This document shows, one piece after another, positions 25,563 through 33,711 of a stretch of DNA of 64,000 nucleotides. Position 1 is the first letter of the stretch, and every line of letters starts with the position of its first letter. The translations under genes and the position numbers were made by a program. The notes below the pieces were generated by a model. That model was given only the letters and a program-made list of their open reading frames with translations. It searched no databases and was not told where the DNA came from. The stretch spans positions 283,328-347,327 of the forward strand of contig NZ_JNZP01000012.1 in assembly GCF_000725545.1 (NCBI RefSeq), written 5' to 3'. The DNA is from Streptomyces exfoliatus. GTDB lineage: Bacteria; Actinomycetota; Actinomycetes; Streptomycetales; Streptomycetaceae.

Positions 25563-26018
25563 GTGAAAAGAATATTGACCCGTGCCGCGACCGTCTCCGC
25601 GGCCGTCGTCACGATGAGCATGGTGCCGCTCGCCGGCACCTCGTTCGCGGCGACCTGCAGCGGTGCGGGCTGCGACAACCTCGGCCCGAGGGCCACGGGC
25701 TGCGAGACGGCGAGCGTCACCACGGTGCGGACCATCGACAACAACAGCCGCAAGGCCGAGCTGCGCTGGTCTGCGGGATGCAGCGCGGCCTGGGTCCGCG
25801 TGACGAACAACTCCTCGAACTCGGTCTTCAACTCGTACGGCTACATCGAGAAGTTCGACTCGGCCGGCAAGCTGATCCGCTCGCTCAGCGTCCGGGTCCC
25901 GGACACCACGGGCGGCTCGGACTGGTCGAACATGCTGGGCGGCGCCAGCTACTACTACCGCGTCTGCATCGCCTTTGTCGGCGACGAGTACCCGATGAAG
26001 TGCAGCACGAAGTTCTGA
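25563..26018 (+). CDS. Secreted DUF2690 (YjfA-like) protein
   Basis: A 151-aa exported protein. The N-terminus is a Sec signal peptide (MKRILTRAATVSAAVVTMSM, counting the GTG start as Met, with cleavage after TSFA). The mature part has six cysteines in the DUF2690 order: ATCSGAGCDNLGP, then ATGCETASVTTVRTID, then ELRWSAGCSAAWVRV with a nearby Asn-rich turn, and a final pair around YRVCIAF and KCSTKF. The block ELR(W/Y)S-x2-C-x-A-W-x-R-V defines the family. The function is unknown; members are small disulfide-rich proteins outside the cell. GTG 25563 follows CGGAG. About 200 nt of relatively AT-rich DNA before it (25380-25560) probably holds the promoter. Confidence 0.88.
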   Translation: MKRILTRAATVSAAVVTMSMVPLAGTSFAATCSGAGCDNLGPRATGCETASVTTVRTIDNNSRKAELRWSAGCSAAWVRVTNNSSNSVFNSYGYIEKFDSAGKLIRSLSVRVPDTTGGSDWSNMLGGASYYYRVCIAFVGDEYPMKCSTKF

Positions 26019-26109
26019 GACGCCGAATCGGGGGACGATGACCCGGACATTTTTCTCTGTTCATCAATTGTCCCCTAGTTCATGTTTCAGGCGAACCTTA
26101 GACCGTGTC

Positions 26110-26927
26110 TCACGTGGTGATCTTGGCGAGCTTCTTGTAGCAGGTCATGGCTGCAGCAAGGCCGAGGAAGGCGAGGAAGTGACTGCCCTTTCGTTCATAG
26201 CGGACGGTCAGGCGGCGGTATCCGAAGAGCCACGAGATCGATCTTTCGATCTTCCATCGGTGTCTCCCAAGACGTTCGGAGGACTCCACGCCCGGCCGAG
26301 CGATCCGCGGAGTGATGTTGCGTTCACGCAGCCACGCCAGGTTGCCGGCCGAGTGGTAAGCCTTGTCGGCCCGAACCTTTTCGGGGCGTCGCCGGCGAGG
26401 ACCGCGGCGCGAGCGGACGGCCGGGATCCCAAGGACGAGCGGGCCAAGCGCTTGGACGTCGTTGACGTTCGCAGCGGACACCCCGACGACCATGGGCAGC
26501 CCCTGCGCGTCGGTCAGAACGTGCAGTTTGCTGCCCGCTTTGCCTCGGTCGACTGGATTTGGCCCCGCCAGCGAACCCCCCTTTTCGCGCGCACCGAGGC
26601 CGCGTCGACGATCACAGAACTCCAGTCGAGTCCGCTGCGGGCTCCGATCTCGTCCAGAATCACGCGGTGCAGGCTCCGCCATACTCCGGATGCGGTCCAG
26701 ACGGAGAACCTCCGGTGAGCCGTCGCCGGCGACACTCCGAACGTCGGTGGCAGATACCGCCAGGCGCACCCGCTGGTCAACACGTACACGACGGCAGTGA
26801 ACACGGCACGCTGGTCGACCGGCGCGGTGCCACCGCCCTGCGGGCGCGAGCGGAAGGACGGCAGCACCGGCTCGACCAATGCCCATAGGTCATCCGGCAC
26901 GAGCCGCTGCGACAGATCCCCACCCAT
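26110..26927 (-). CDS. IS5-family (IS427-like) transposase, made by programmed -1 frameshift
   Basis: Two overlapping frames encode one DDE transposase of about 272 aa. The first, from ATG 26927, carries the N-terminal domain (RLVPDDLWALVEPVLPSFRS, then WRYLPPTFGVSPATAHRRF) and the first catalytic Asp region (LDWSSVIVDAASVRAKRG). The second continues GPNPVDRGKAGSKLHVLTD, then NVNDVQALGPLV, the later Asp near VRADKAYHS and the Glu helix HRWKIERSISWLFGYRRL. They are joined at a slippery run of four A and six G on the minus strand (26576-26585), the normal -1 shift site of this group. No other damage is seen. The protein acts on the inverted repeats at 26101 and 27457. Confidence 0.9.
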
Positions 26928-27012
26928 GGACGATCATGATGCCGCTGCCAGCCACCCGGCGACGGCCGGTGGAGCGTTGGGCTGGTTGCCCTCGCCACCT
27001 CAGAATGGGCGC

Positions 27013-27393
27013 ATGGCTCCTCTCTCCATCGACCCGCGCTCGCTGAACGCCGACGAGCGCGCAGTGCTTGAACACATCCTGTCGGCGGAGTTCGATGGCG
27101 CGTCGCAACTGCGGAATCAGCTGGACCGCACCGAGGTGACCGCTGCCTGGGGACCCGACTCCGTGAGCGTCGATCTGCAGGTCCGGGAACCGTGCGAGCA
27201 TGCGGCGCTGTCGACCGAGCTCGTTCCCGTGGACGCGCACGTCCATGACCCGTCCGGCGCCTACGTCGGCGAGATCCTCGTCTGGACGGACCGGGGAGCC
27301 ACGCTCGCGGCCCTGGAGTTCGCCTGGGTCACCGACGAGATGCCCACGTCTCTCCCGACCGTCATGCACGGCCGGCTCAGCTGGCCGTCCTGA
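27013..27393 (+). CDS. IS passenger gene, hypothetical 126-aa protein
   Basis: A 126-aa soluble protein located inside the IS5 element, divergent from the transposase. It starts at ATG 27013 (MAPLSIDPRSLNADERAVLE) and runs through a mixed alpha/beta body (GASQLRNQLDRTEVTAAWGP, VDAHVHDPSGAYVGEILVW). It ends near the right inverted repeat with WVTDEMPTSLPTVMHGRLSW. Codon use is normal for Streptomyces. I know similar sequences only as uncharacterised actinobacterial proteins. Because it lies between intact inverted repeats it would travel with the element. Whether it aids transposition, protects the host or is simply captured cannot be told. Confidence 0.65.
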   Translation: MAPLSIDPRSLNADERAVLEHILSAEFDGASQLRNQLDRTEVTAAWGPDSVSVDLQVREPCEHAALSTELVPVDAHVHDPSGAYVGEILVWTDRGATLAALEFAWVTDEMPTSLPTVMHGRLSWPS

Positions 27394-27653
27394 CGGCTCC
27401 GCCCGCCCTCAGCCCCTATCCCCCGCAGGGGGCGAGATCACCACGTGAGACACGGTCTTAGGGAATGTGCGTTCATGTCAGCCGCATAGCAGTCCGACAT
27501 TCCCAGGAAAGCGTCTCCGGCAGGATTCACGCGCCCACTCCTGACGACGCGGACGCCGGAAAACGGCTCTGCTCACCCGCCCCCGGTCCGCGGCACGCAG
27601 AGCTCGCGTCAGCCGGCGAGCACCGGTACCGCGTCCGTTTCGGGGTCGAGGCG

Positions 27654-28574
27654 TCAGGCACGGCCCGAGGGTCCGGCCCATGAGGCCCGCCGGGTCCGGG
27701 TCGCCGTCTCCCGCAGGATCAGTACGGCCGCCGCCGACGCCGAGGGGCCCGAGCTCCGTGTCGCCAGGGACGCGCCCGCGCGGCGTACCGCGTCGAGGCG
27801 GAGGCGCTGGACGCCGACGAGGGCCCGCAGGAAGGGCCGGTACGAAGGGTCCACCACGCCCGCGAGGGGGGCGGCCGCCGCCAGGTCGGTGGCGGCCCGG
27901 TCCGCCTGTTCCCCGACGAGCCGGCCCAGCGCCGCGCCGGGCCGGGTGAGGTCCGCGCCGTGGCGTGCCACCGCGTCGGCGGGAACGCCAGGCCGGCCCG
28001 CGCGCACGTCCTCGGACAGGTCTTCCAGGAAGTCGATGCGCTGCATGGCGCGGATGAGCAGGTGGCAGCCGTTCGTGAACACCGCCCGCGCCGGCGCGTC
28101 CGTGGGCGCGAGGAGACAGGCCGTGAGCATCAGTGCGGGCAGGGAGTACTCCCGTACGTACTGCTCCAGTTCCTCGTCGTCCGTGATGGTCCGCCACGCG
28201 ACCTCGCGCGCGCATCCCCGCAGGAACTCGTCCACATGGACGCGCACGTCCGGGTGGCACTCGGCGGTGCGCACCAGGCAACGCAGCACGGGAAGTCCGG
28301 AGCGGCCCTCGGCGAAGGCCTTCCGCACGAGCCCGTCCCACTCCGCGAGCGCCGTCACCCGTTCGTCCGGCGTTCCCCGGTCGATCCGGTCGTCGGTGTC
28401 GTGCATGAACGCGACGGCGGCCACGACGTGCGGCAGCAGTGCGGCGGGGAGCAGCAGCCGCGCGGCCGCGTATTCGGCGGTCCTGTACCTCCGCACGGCC
28501 CGCCGCTGCCTTGTGTAGTCCTGCCGCAGCCGCGGCTCTCCGACCCCGGCCCGGTCGAGGGTCCGCTTCCACAT
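27654..28574 (-). CDS. Squalene/phytoene synthase-family protein
   Basis: A 306-aa all-helical protein of the trans-isoprenyl head-to-head synthase fold. The first Asp-rich region is AFMHDTDDRIDRGTPDER near residue 60, and the second is MQRIDFLEDLSEDVRAGR near residue 185. These two Mg-binding sites face each other in this family. The N-terminal block QDYTRQRRAVRRYRTAEYAA with LLPAALLPHVVAAVAF is also typical. The usual product would be squalene, a dehydrosqualene or phytoene made from two prenyl diphosphates. No other carotenoid or hopanoid gene is nearby, so the real substrate is open. A shortened C-terminus rich in Arg and Ala is unremarkable. It is divergent from the ATPase gene at 28775. 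Confidence 0.8.
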   Translation of the reverse strand: MWKRTLDRAGVGEPRLRQDYTRQRRAVRRYRTAEYAAARLLLPAALLPHVVAAVAFMHDTDDRIDRGTPDERVTALAEWDGLVRKAFAEGRSGLPVLRCLVRTAECHPDVRVHVDEFLRGCAREVAWRTITDDEELEQYVREYSLPALMLTACLLAPTDAPARAVFTNGCHLLIRAMQRIDFLEDLSEDVRAGRPGVPADAVARHGADLTRPGAALGRLVGEQADRAATDLAAAAPLAGVVDPSYRPFLRALVGVQRLRLDAVRRAGASLATRSSGPSASAAAVLILRETATRTRRASWAGPSGRA

Positions 28575-28774
28575 GCCGGTCTCCTGTCGTCGTCGGCTGC
28601 GAGCTTACGGGCGCTGGGGCAGGAGATCCGGACGAGCCCCCGCCATCCTGTCTGGCCGGCCCGAAACAGACCCGGCGATTTCGGGACGCCTGCCGACGCG
28701 AACGCCGGGTACCCGACTCCGTACGGACCAGCGACGCGGACCGCGTTCACGACCGCTCTCGGGGAGAGAAGAAC

Positions 28775-29236
28775 ATGACAGTCAAGGCGATGGGTTGGGC
28801 GCACTCGTTCCCCATGTCAGGGGGTGTACGGGCCGGGCGACGGTGGACGCAGGAGCATCTGGCGTCCCTGCCGTGGGCCGCGCAGGAGCCCGAGACGGTG
28901 GACGCCATCGTCCTGACCGTCTCCGAGCTGCTCACCAACGCCCACGTCCACGCGCACAGCGACGCACAGCTCGTGCTCACCTGGGACGGCGACTGCCTCC
29001 ACATCAACGTCCACGACGAGGATCCGACGCTGCCCCGGCCCCGTGACGCCGACGACGACGCGGTCTCCGGCCGGGGCGTGAGCATCGTGCAGGCCCTCGC
29101 CGACACGTGGAGCATGCGGTGCCAACGGCACGGCAAGACGGTGACGGCCTGCTTCCGCCCGGCCCGTTCGACCGGATCCCAGGACCGTGACGAGGATTCC
29201 CGCGGCGGGAAGCATCACGAGGGGGGCGAACGGTAG
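28775..29236 (+). CDS. Anti-sigma-factor-type ATP-binding protein (HATPase_c_2)
   Basis: A 153-aa GHKL-fold protein of the RsbW/SpoIIAB-like class abundant in Streptomyces. The N-box is VLTVSELLTNAHVHAHSDAQ near residue 45, the acidic box WDGDCLHINVHDEDP, and the G box DAVSGRGVSIVQALADTWS. There is no transmembrane or sensor part. Such proteins bind a sigma factor or an anti-anti-sigma partner, using ATP to phosphorylate the latter. ATG 28775 follows GGGGAGAGAAG. No sigma factor lies next to it. The stress-type PRC-barrel and SRPBCC genes downstream would fit a role in a general stress circuit. Confidence 0.85.
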   Translation: MTVKAMGWAHSFPMSGGVRAGRRWTQEHLASLPWAAQEPETVDAIVLTVSELLTNAHVHAHSDAQLVLTWDGDCLHINVHDEDPTLPRPRDADDDAVSGRGVSIVQALADTWSMRCQRHGKTVTACFRPARSTGSQDRDEDSRGGKHHEGGER

Positions 29237-29270
29237 CCGGGCGGCGCAAGGTGTCCGTGACGCCGGTGGT

Positions 29271-29633
29271 CTACAGCGGGCCGGCGCCACCCGTGTGTCC
29301 GTAGTACGAAGCCACCTGATCGCGGTACGCGATCTCGTCGAGATGCTTCTCGCGGTGGAACTCGGGGGCGTTCTGGATCTGTTCCTTGGTGAGGTCCAGA
29401 TGGATCCTCCGGGCCTCCGCGTCGATGCGCGAGATCGTGTTCGCGGGCAGGAGGACCTCCTTGCCGAAGATCCACACACCGGTGTCGACGACGACGTAGG
29501 CGTCGTCGACCTCTTCGGAGTGCTTGTCGACCTTGCCGATGCTCCCGTCGAGCGCCTCCACCTTGTAGCCGGTGAGGTCCGTGCCGACGGCGAAGTTGAA
29601 GGACGGCCGGTAGTTCCAGGCGTTCTCAGTCAC
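29271..29633 (-). CDS. PRC-barrel domain protein
   Basis: A 120-aa protein from GTG 29633, with AGGAG 10 nt upstream. Residues about 12-85 are a PRC-barrel (FAVGTDLTGYKVEALDGSIG, VDDAYVVVDTGVWIFGKEVL and PANTISRIDAEARRIHLDLT). The last 30 residues form a charged helix (EQIQNAPEFHREKHLDEIAY). PRC-barrel proteins of this size are common in actinomycete stress regulons, but their molecular role is unclear. It is divergent from the SRPBCC gene, and both probably respond to the same conditions. Confidence 0.85.
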   Translation of the reverse strand: MTENAWNYRPSFNFAVGTDLTGYKVEALDGSIGKVDKHSEEVDDAYVVVDTGVWIFGKEVLLPANTISRIDAEARRIHLDLTKEQIQNAPEFHREKHLDEIAYRDQVASYYGHTGGAGPL

Positions 29634-29849
29634 GTGCGAACAACTCCTGTTCGGAATCGACGGCGGTCCGATCGGGCCGGGGCGTGTCGCCCCGGCCGTC
29701 TCCTCGTCCCGCCTCGGGCTCTGCGGATCGACCGCTTCTTCCTTCGTGTCGATCTCTGGCCTTCGGGTGCCCCGTCCCGCTGCCCGTATGCCGGCGTCAG
29801 CCGTGCGCTGCGGTTGTTCGTCCTGTTTCCCTCGAGGAGGTGTGAGTTC

Positions 29850-29889
29850 TCGGGTGCGGGTTACGCGGATCCCCGTAACCCGCACCCGA
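29850..29889 (+). promoter_or_regulatory. 16-bp perfect hairpin in the leader of the SRPBCC gene
   Basis: TCGGGTGCGGGTTACG (29850-29865) is mirrored exactly by 29874-29889, with an 8-nt loop CGGATCCC. It ends 17 nt before ATG 29907, just upstream of the GAAGGG ribosome-binding site, and no U-run follows, so a terminator is unlikely. It could be an operator in DNA or a structure that sets mRNA stability or ribosome access. Confidence 0.6.
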
Positions 29890-29906
29890 ACGAGAAGGGT
29901 TTTCCC

Positions 29907-30359
29907 ATGTCGAAGGTCGAGGAGTCCGTCGAGGTCGAGGTCCCGGTCCGCGCCGCGTACGACCAGTGGACCCAGTTCGAGACGTTCCCGCGTTTCATGG
30001 ACGGCGTGGAGAGGATCGAACAGCGTACGGACACACTCACCCACTGGGTCACGGAGATCGGCGGAGTGCGCCGCGAGTTCGACGCCGTCGTCACCGAACA
30101 GATCCCGGACGAGCGCGTCGCCTGGACGACCGTCGAGGGTGAGGCGCGGCAGGCCGGCGTCGTCACGTTCCACCGTCTCGACGAGACCCGGACGAAGGTC
30201 ATGCTCCAGATGGACTTCGCCCCCGAAGGGCTGACGGAGCAGGTCGGTGACACGCTCGGGTTCGTCAAGCGGAAGGTCACGGGCGACCTCAAGCGGTTCA
30301 AGTCGTTCATCGAAGAGCGCGGCGGCCAGGAGACGGGCGCCTGGCGCGGCTCGGTGTGA
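29907..30359 (+). CDS. SRPBCC (cyclase/dehydrase-like) protein
   Basis: A 150-aa START-like fold protein. The order is the N-terminal strand and helix SKVEESVEVEVPVRAAYDQW, the family block QFETFPRFMDGVERIEQR, ERVAWTTVEGEARQAGVVTF, and the C-terminal helix LGFVKRKVTGDLKRFKSFIE. This variety (polyketide_cyc2 / COG5637-type) is common in stress-response regions of actinomycetes and proteobacteria and has no shown enzyme activity. ATG 29907 follows GAAGGG. A long perfect hairpin occupies the leader. The gene ends before a strong terminator shared with the convergent lipase. Confidence 0.88.
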   Translation: MSKVEESVEVEVPVRAAYDQWTQFETFPRFMDGVERIEQRTDTLTHWVTEIGGVRREFDAVVTEQIPDERVAWTTVEGEARQAGVVTFHRLDETRTKVMLQMDFAPEGLTEQVGDTLGFVKRKVTGDLKRFKSFIEERGGQETGAWRGSV

Positions 30360-30428
30360 GGTCCGGAGGACGGCGCCGTGCCGCGGAGCCGGCCTCGGTG
30401 GCCCGTGAGGCATCGCGGTAGACGGGAC

Positions 30429-30464
30429 GACGGCCCTGCCCCCGGGCGAGGAGGCAGGGCCGTC
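30429..30464. terminator. Bidirectional terminator-like hairpin
   Basis: GACGGCCCTGCC (30429-30440) and GGCAGGGCCGTC (30453-30464) form a perfect 12-bp stem with a 12-nt loop. It lies exactly between two convergent genes, 70 nt after the SRPBCC stop and 16 nt after the lipase stop. There is no T-run, as is usual in Streptomyces. Confidence 0.8.
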
Positions 30465-30480
30465 GCACGAATGCGCCTGG

Positions 30481-31170
30481 CTAGCGGATGTGCTTCTTGA
30501 CCTCTTCGTAGACCGCCTGGTCCGTGTGCAGCTCGCTGTGGCCCAGGCAGGCGGTCGTGCTGTTGGCCGCGCCGGAGAGAGCCACGCTGTCTTTGGGGCT
30601 GATGACCATGTCGCACGGCGAGCGCCAGGTGGCGTAACGGAGGGGGCCGGGAGTCTCGTCACCGGCGTTGAGCACGTTCAGGAAGTCGGATCCCGGCCGC
30701 ATCTCGACGCACGGAGCACCTCCGCACAGACGGGCGACGTCGGTGCCGTGGTTGGGGCCCGCCAGGGAGACCCACGCGTCGACCTTGGACGTGCCGCCGA
30801 GGTTCTTGAGGTAGTAGCGGGAGGACAACGCGCCCATCGAGTGGGTGACGACGTCCACCTTCGCGGCGCCGGTGGCGTCCAGCACGCGCTCGATCTCCTC
30901 GGCGAGCTGTTCGGCGGTGGTGGCGTTGGACCGGGTGGCGTCGTAGGTCCACTGGTCGAGGTGGCCGGCCGGCCAGCCGTCCGCCCGGAAGCGGTCGGCC
31001 ATGGTCCGCCAGGTGGAGCCGTCGGAGTTCCAGCCGTGGACGAAGACGACGGGGTCAGGCTGGACAGCCCTGGGCCGGACGTCGGCTGCGAACGCCGGGC
31101 CGGCGGTGGGAAGAAGGGGCATGAGCGCGAGGAGGAGCGTGGACAAGCTCCGCGACAGGTTCTTGATCAC
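30481..31170 (-). CDS. Secreted triacylglycerol lipase/esterase, alpha/beta fold
   Basis: A 229-aa exported enzyme from GTG 31170. The signal peptide (MIKNLSRSLSTLLLALMPLL, counting the GTG start as Met, cut after AFA) precedes DPVVFVHGWNSDGSTW with the HG oxyanion loop. The nucleophile Ser is in VDVVTHSMGALSSRYYLKNL (G/A-H-S-M-G box), a likely Asp in the SPKDSVAL region, and the catalytic His in CLGHSELHTD near the end. The length and layout match the small secreted lipases of Streptomyces (LipA/EstA-type, class I.7-like). The two Cys pairs in the mature part probably form disulfides. It shares a terminator with the convergent SRPBCC gene. Confidence 0.87.
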   Translation of the reverse strand: MIKNLSRSLSTLLLALMPLLPTAGPAFAADVRPRAVQPDPVVFVHGWNSDGSTWRTMADRFRADGWPAGHLDQWTYDATRSNATTAEQLAEEIERVLDATGAAKVDVVTHSMGALSSRYYLKNLGGTSKVDAWVSLAGPNHGTDVARLCGGAPCVEMRPGSDFLNVLNAGDETPGPLRYATWRSPCDMVISPKDSVALSGAANSTTACLGHSELHTDQAVYEEVKKHIR

Positions 31171-31413
31171 GCTCGGTTTGTAGCGCGCCGACCAGCGGAA
31201 CGGCGGGGCCCGCACGCGACGCTCACCCGCCCGGAGGCAGCGTTTCACCGCAGAAACGTGACAGCAGCCGATGCCGGACACATGCGCCCGGCCCCGCCGT
31301 GGCTCACGCGGGCGCGGGTCGGCCGGGCGGCGCACCGGCGCGGTTCCCGCCGTCGTTCAATACTGTAAGCAGCGGCCGCCTGTGCCGTACGAAGCGCCAG
31401 AAGGGGACTCGCG

Positions 31414-33108
31414 ATGGCCCGTCTGAGGCTGGGACCGCTCCTGCGGCACGTGGACTGGACGTCGGGCACGAGCGCGACGGTGTGGGTCGAGGCCGACCGG
31501 GCGTGTACCGCGGAGGTCCGGTGCACGGGCGGCGCAGGGGGTTCGGCTCCGACGTTCCGCGTCGCCGGCCACCACTACGCACTGGTGGTCGTGACCGGAC
31601 TCGCCCCAGGGTCCGCCACGGCGTACGAGGTGCTGCTCGACGGCGAGCGTGTGTGGCCGCTCGCGGACTCGCCCCAGCCGCCCAGCACCATCCACACGCC
31701 GTCGGTCCCGGCGACGGGCGCGGTGGTCGCCTTCGGCTCGTGCCGGTGGGCGGCGCCTCCCGTGGGCGAGCCCGATCCGGTGGGCCCCGACGTCCTCGAC
31801 ACCCTCTCCGCCCGGCTCGCCGCCGACCCGGACGCCGATCGTCCGGACGTGCTTCTCCTCCTCGGCGACCAGGTGTACGCGGACGAGACGTCCGACGACA
31901 CCCGCGCCTGGATCGCCCGGCACCGGCGGTCGGCGGGCACCGGCTCGGCCGCCCCGCCGGACCAGGTCGCCGACTACGAGGAGTACACCCACCTCTACGA
32001 CGAGTCCTGGGGCGACCCCGAGCTGCGCTGGCTGCTCTCGACCGTGCCCAGCTGCATGATCTTCGACGACCACGACGTCGTCGACGACTGGAACACCAGC
32101 GCCGCCTGGGCGGCCGACATGCGGGCAACGCCCTGGTGGCACGAGCGGATCACCGGCGGCCTGATGTCGTACTGGGTCTACCAGCACCTTGGGAACCTCT
32201 CCCCCGCCGAACTCGCCGAGGACGAGCTGTACGCGGCGGTGCAGGCGGCCGACGACGGCACGGAGGTGCTGCGCGCGTTCGCCGAACGCGCCGAGGCCGA
32301 CCCTGTGACGGTGCGCTGGAGCTACCGCAGGGACTTCGGCCGCACCCGGCTGCTGATGGTCGACACCCGGGCCGCCCGGGTGCTGGAGGAGCACCACCGG
32401 GCGATGCTGGACGCCCAGGAGGCGGCCTGGCTGCGGGCGCAGGTGGTCGACGACTCCGGCGGCATCGACCACCTGTTGATCGGGACCTCGCTCCCGTGGC
32501 TGCTGCCCCCGATGGTCCACTTCGCGGAGGGCTGGCACGCGGCGCTCTGCCGGGGCGAACGCGGGCCGCGGTGGGCGCGTTTCGGTGAGTGGCTGCGCCG
32601 ACGGGCGGACATGGAGCACTGGGCGGCGTTCCCCTCGTCGTTCGCGAGGCTGACGGAGACGGTCGCCGAAGTGGGGAGGGCCGCCGCCCACCCGGCGACG
32701 GTGTGCGTGCTCTCCGGGGACGTGCACCACGGATATGTGGCGGAGCCCGACTGGACCACCGGGCAGCAGCCGCGCTCCCGCATCTTCCAGCTCACCTGCT
32801 CGCCGCTGCACAACTCGGTGCCCATGATCATGCAAGTCGGATTCCGTTTCGGCTGGAGCCGGTTCGCCAAGGGGATCGGGCATCTCCTCGCCCGCCACGG
32901 ACGGGTCACGAGACCGGCGGTCCGGTGGGAGCGCACCGGCGGACCGTGGTTCGGCAACCAGCTGATGACGCTCACACTGCACGGACGTACGGCGCGGCTG
33001 CGGCTGGAGAGGGCCTCGGCGGGTGCGAAGCGGGAGCGCGGCGGGACGGACCGCGCGGGAGCACGGCTCATCGGCGTCTACGACCGGACCCTGACGGACG
33101 GAAGGTGA
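31414..33108 (+). CDS. phoD: PhoD-family alkaline phosphatase/phosphodiesterase
   Basis: A 564-aa metallo-enzyme of the PhoD family. Motifs for the Fe/Ca centre are seen in order: VAFGSCRW, LLLGDQVYADETSDD, CMIFDDHDVVDDWNTSAAW near residue 215, and the late VCVLSGDVHHGYVAEP near residue 430. The N-terminal 95 residues form a beta-sandwich (RHVDWTSGTSATVWVEADRA). No Tat or Sec signal is seen, unlike secreted Bacillus PhoD, so it may be cytoplasmic. ATG 31414 follows AAGGGGA. At the stop codon a 14-bp unit TGACGGACGGAAGG is duplicated in tandem (33092-33119), which repeats the stop. It is the last gene before the pirin fragment that borders the catabolic island. Confidence 0.88.
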   Translation: MARLRLGPLLRHVDWTSGTSATVWVEADRACTAEVRCTGGAGGSAPTFRVAGHHYALVVVTGLAPGSATAYEVLLDGERVWPLADSPQPPSTIHTPSVPATGAVVAFGSCRWAAPPVGEPDPVGPDVLDTLSARLAADPDADRPDVLLLLGDQVYADETSDDTRAWIARHRRSAGTGSAAPPDQVADYEEYTHLYDESWGDPELRWLLSTVPSCMIFDDHDVVDDWNTSAAWAADMRATPWWHERITGGLMSYWVYQHLGNLSPAELAEDELYAAVQAADDGTEVLRAFAERAEADPVTVRWSYRRDFGRTRLLMVDTRAARVLEEHHRAMLDAQEAAWLRAQVVDDSGGIDHLLIGTSLPWLLPPMVHFAEGWHAALCRGERGPRWARFGEWLRRRADMEHWAAFPSSFARLTETVAEVGRAAAHPATVCVLSGDVHHGYVAEPDWTTGQQPRSRIFQLTCSPLHNSVPMIMQVGFRFGWSRFAKGIGHLLARHGRVTRPAVRWERTGGPWFGNQLMTLTLHGRTARLRLERASAGAKRERGGTDRAGARLIGVYDRTLTDGR

Positions 33109-33185
33109 CGGACGGAAGGTGACCTCCCCGGACGAGCGCACCCCGCCCCCGCCGTCCGCACCGCCGCTACAGACAAAGCCCCAGC

Positions 33186-33362
33186 TCAGCGTACCCTTCC
33201 CCGGGCCTTGAGGTGGGCGACGGGGACCTCCGGCGCGTCCAGTCGGCCCCCGTCGTACCCCTTCACCTCGCCGAAGCGGTCGCCTGTCATCCAGGCCTCT
33301 CTCGCCTCGCGGATCTCCTCGTCCGTGCGGCCCACGAAGTTCCACCACATGACGATCAAAAC
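33186..33362 (-). pseudogene. Pirin-family protein, C-terminal fragment (left copy)
   Basis: On the minus strand, VMWWNFVGRTDEEIREAREA leads through DRFGEVKGYDGGRLDAPEVP to the stop at 33186 (HLKARGRVR). This is the conserved C-terminus of bacterial pirins (quercetin 2,3-dioxygenase-like cupins). The match stops abruptly at 33362, where an in-frame TGA follows, so the first ~250 residues are missing. A sister fragment at 62242-62410 has about seven differences over 54 residues. Both look like the duplicated target site of an insertion. Confidence 0.8.
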
Positions 33363-33396
33363 TCATAATCGCAGGTCAGACGGGATGATGACCTCG

Positions 33397-33417
33397 AAGG
33401 TCAGCAAAAGTCAGCAT
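33397..33417 (+). repeat. AGTCAGCA direct repeats (left copy)
   Basis: AAGGTCAGCAAAAGTCAGCA(T) contains two copies of (A/G)GTCAGCA in the same direction, 10 bp apart. Near-identical blocks lie at 62053-62073 and 62451-62473. The block lies 35 bp to the right of the pirin break, and a shared CGCAGGTCAGA lies between them in both flanks. The remaining DNA up to 33711 has no gene, only a terminator-like hairpin. Confidence 0.7.
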
Positions 33418-33621
33418 GAGCGGCAGGAGTCGGCCCATGCTGATCGCCTTCATTTGACAATGATGTGGAGAACTCAGTTGCTGGGGGCAGGTGCGCGAGC
33501 CACGAGGCCCGGCCGGTTCCGGCAGCCCGTGCAACTGGTGAGCGCCGCCCCAGGACTGTTGCGCCAGCGCACCGCACATTCTGGTGCCGCGTCGGCCATC
33601 GTACGCAACCGCGAGATCCGA

Positions 33622-33651
33622 GACCGGCCCGCCGCCGACAGCGGGCCGGTC
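33622..33651 (-). terminator. Terminator-like hairpin after the hotdog gene
   Basis: GACCGGCCCGC (33622-33632) and GCGGGCCGGTC (33641-33651) form a perfect 11-bp GC stem with an 8-nt loop, 60 nt beyond the stop of the minus-strand hotdog gene. It probably ends the monooxygenase-hotdog transcript. Confidence 0.65.
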
Positions 33652-33711
33652 GCTCGTAGGGGCACGCGGCTCGGGCTGCTCAGCGCCGACCGGCGTCTCC
33701 CACCCGGGCGG

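Larger units (their letters stand above)
26101..27457. mobile_element. Complete IS5-family element with a passenger gene
   Basis: The ends are 23-bp perfect inverted repeats. The left end starts GACCGTGTCTCACGTGGTGA at 26101, and the same bases read inwards from 27457. TTA flanks both ends (26098-26100 and 27458-27460), a 3-bp target duplication of the TNA type used by the IS427-like group of IS5. At 1357 bp the element is about 0.5 kb longer than usual because, besides the transposase (26110-26927, minus), it contains a divergent gene (27013-27393, plus). It interrupts no recognisable gene. Intact ends and transposase suggest it is still mobile. Confidence 0.93.

Noticed and set aside
33092..33119. 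14-bp tandem repeat at the phoD stop as a regulatory element
   Set aside because: It merely duplicates the last codons and the stop; no inverted symmetry and no neighbouring gene it could control.
33186..33420. phiC31 attachment site in the pirin gene
   Set aside because: The known phiC31 attB core is in a pirin-like gene, but I find neither its core nor flanking sequence here; only the C-terminal end of the gene is involved, so the recombinase must be another one.
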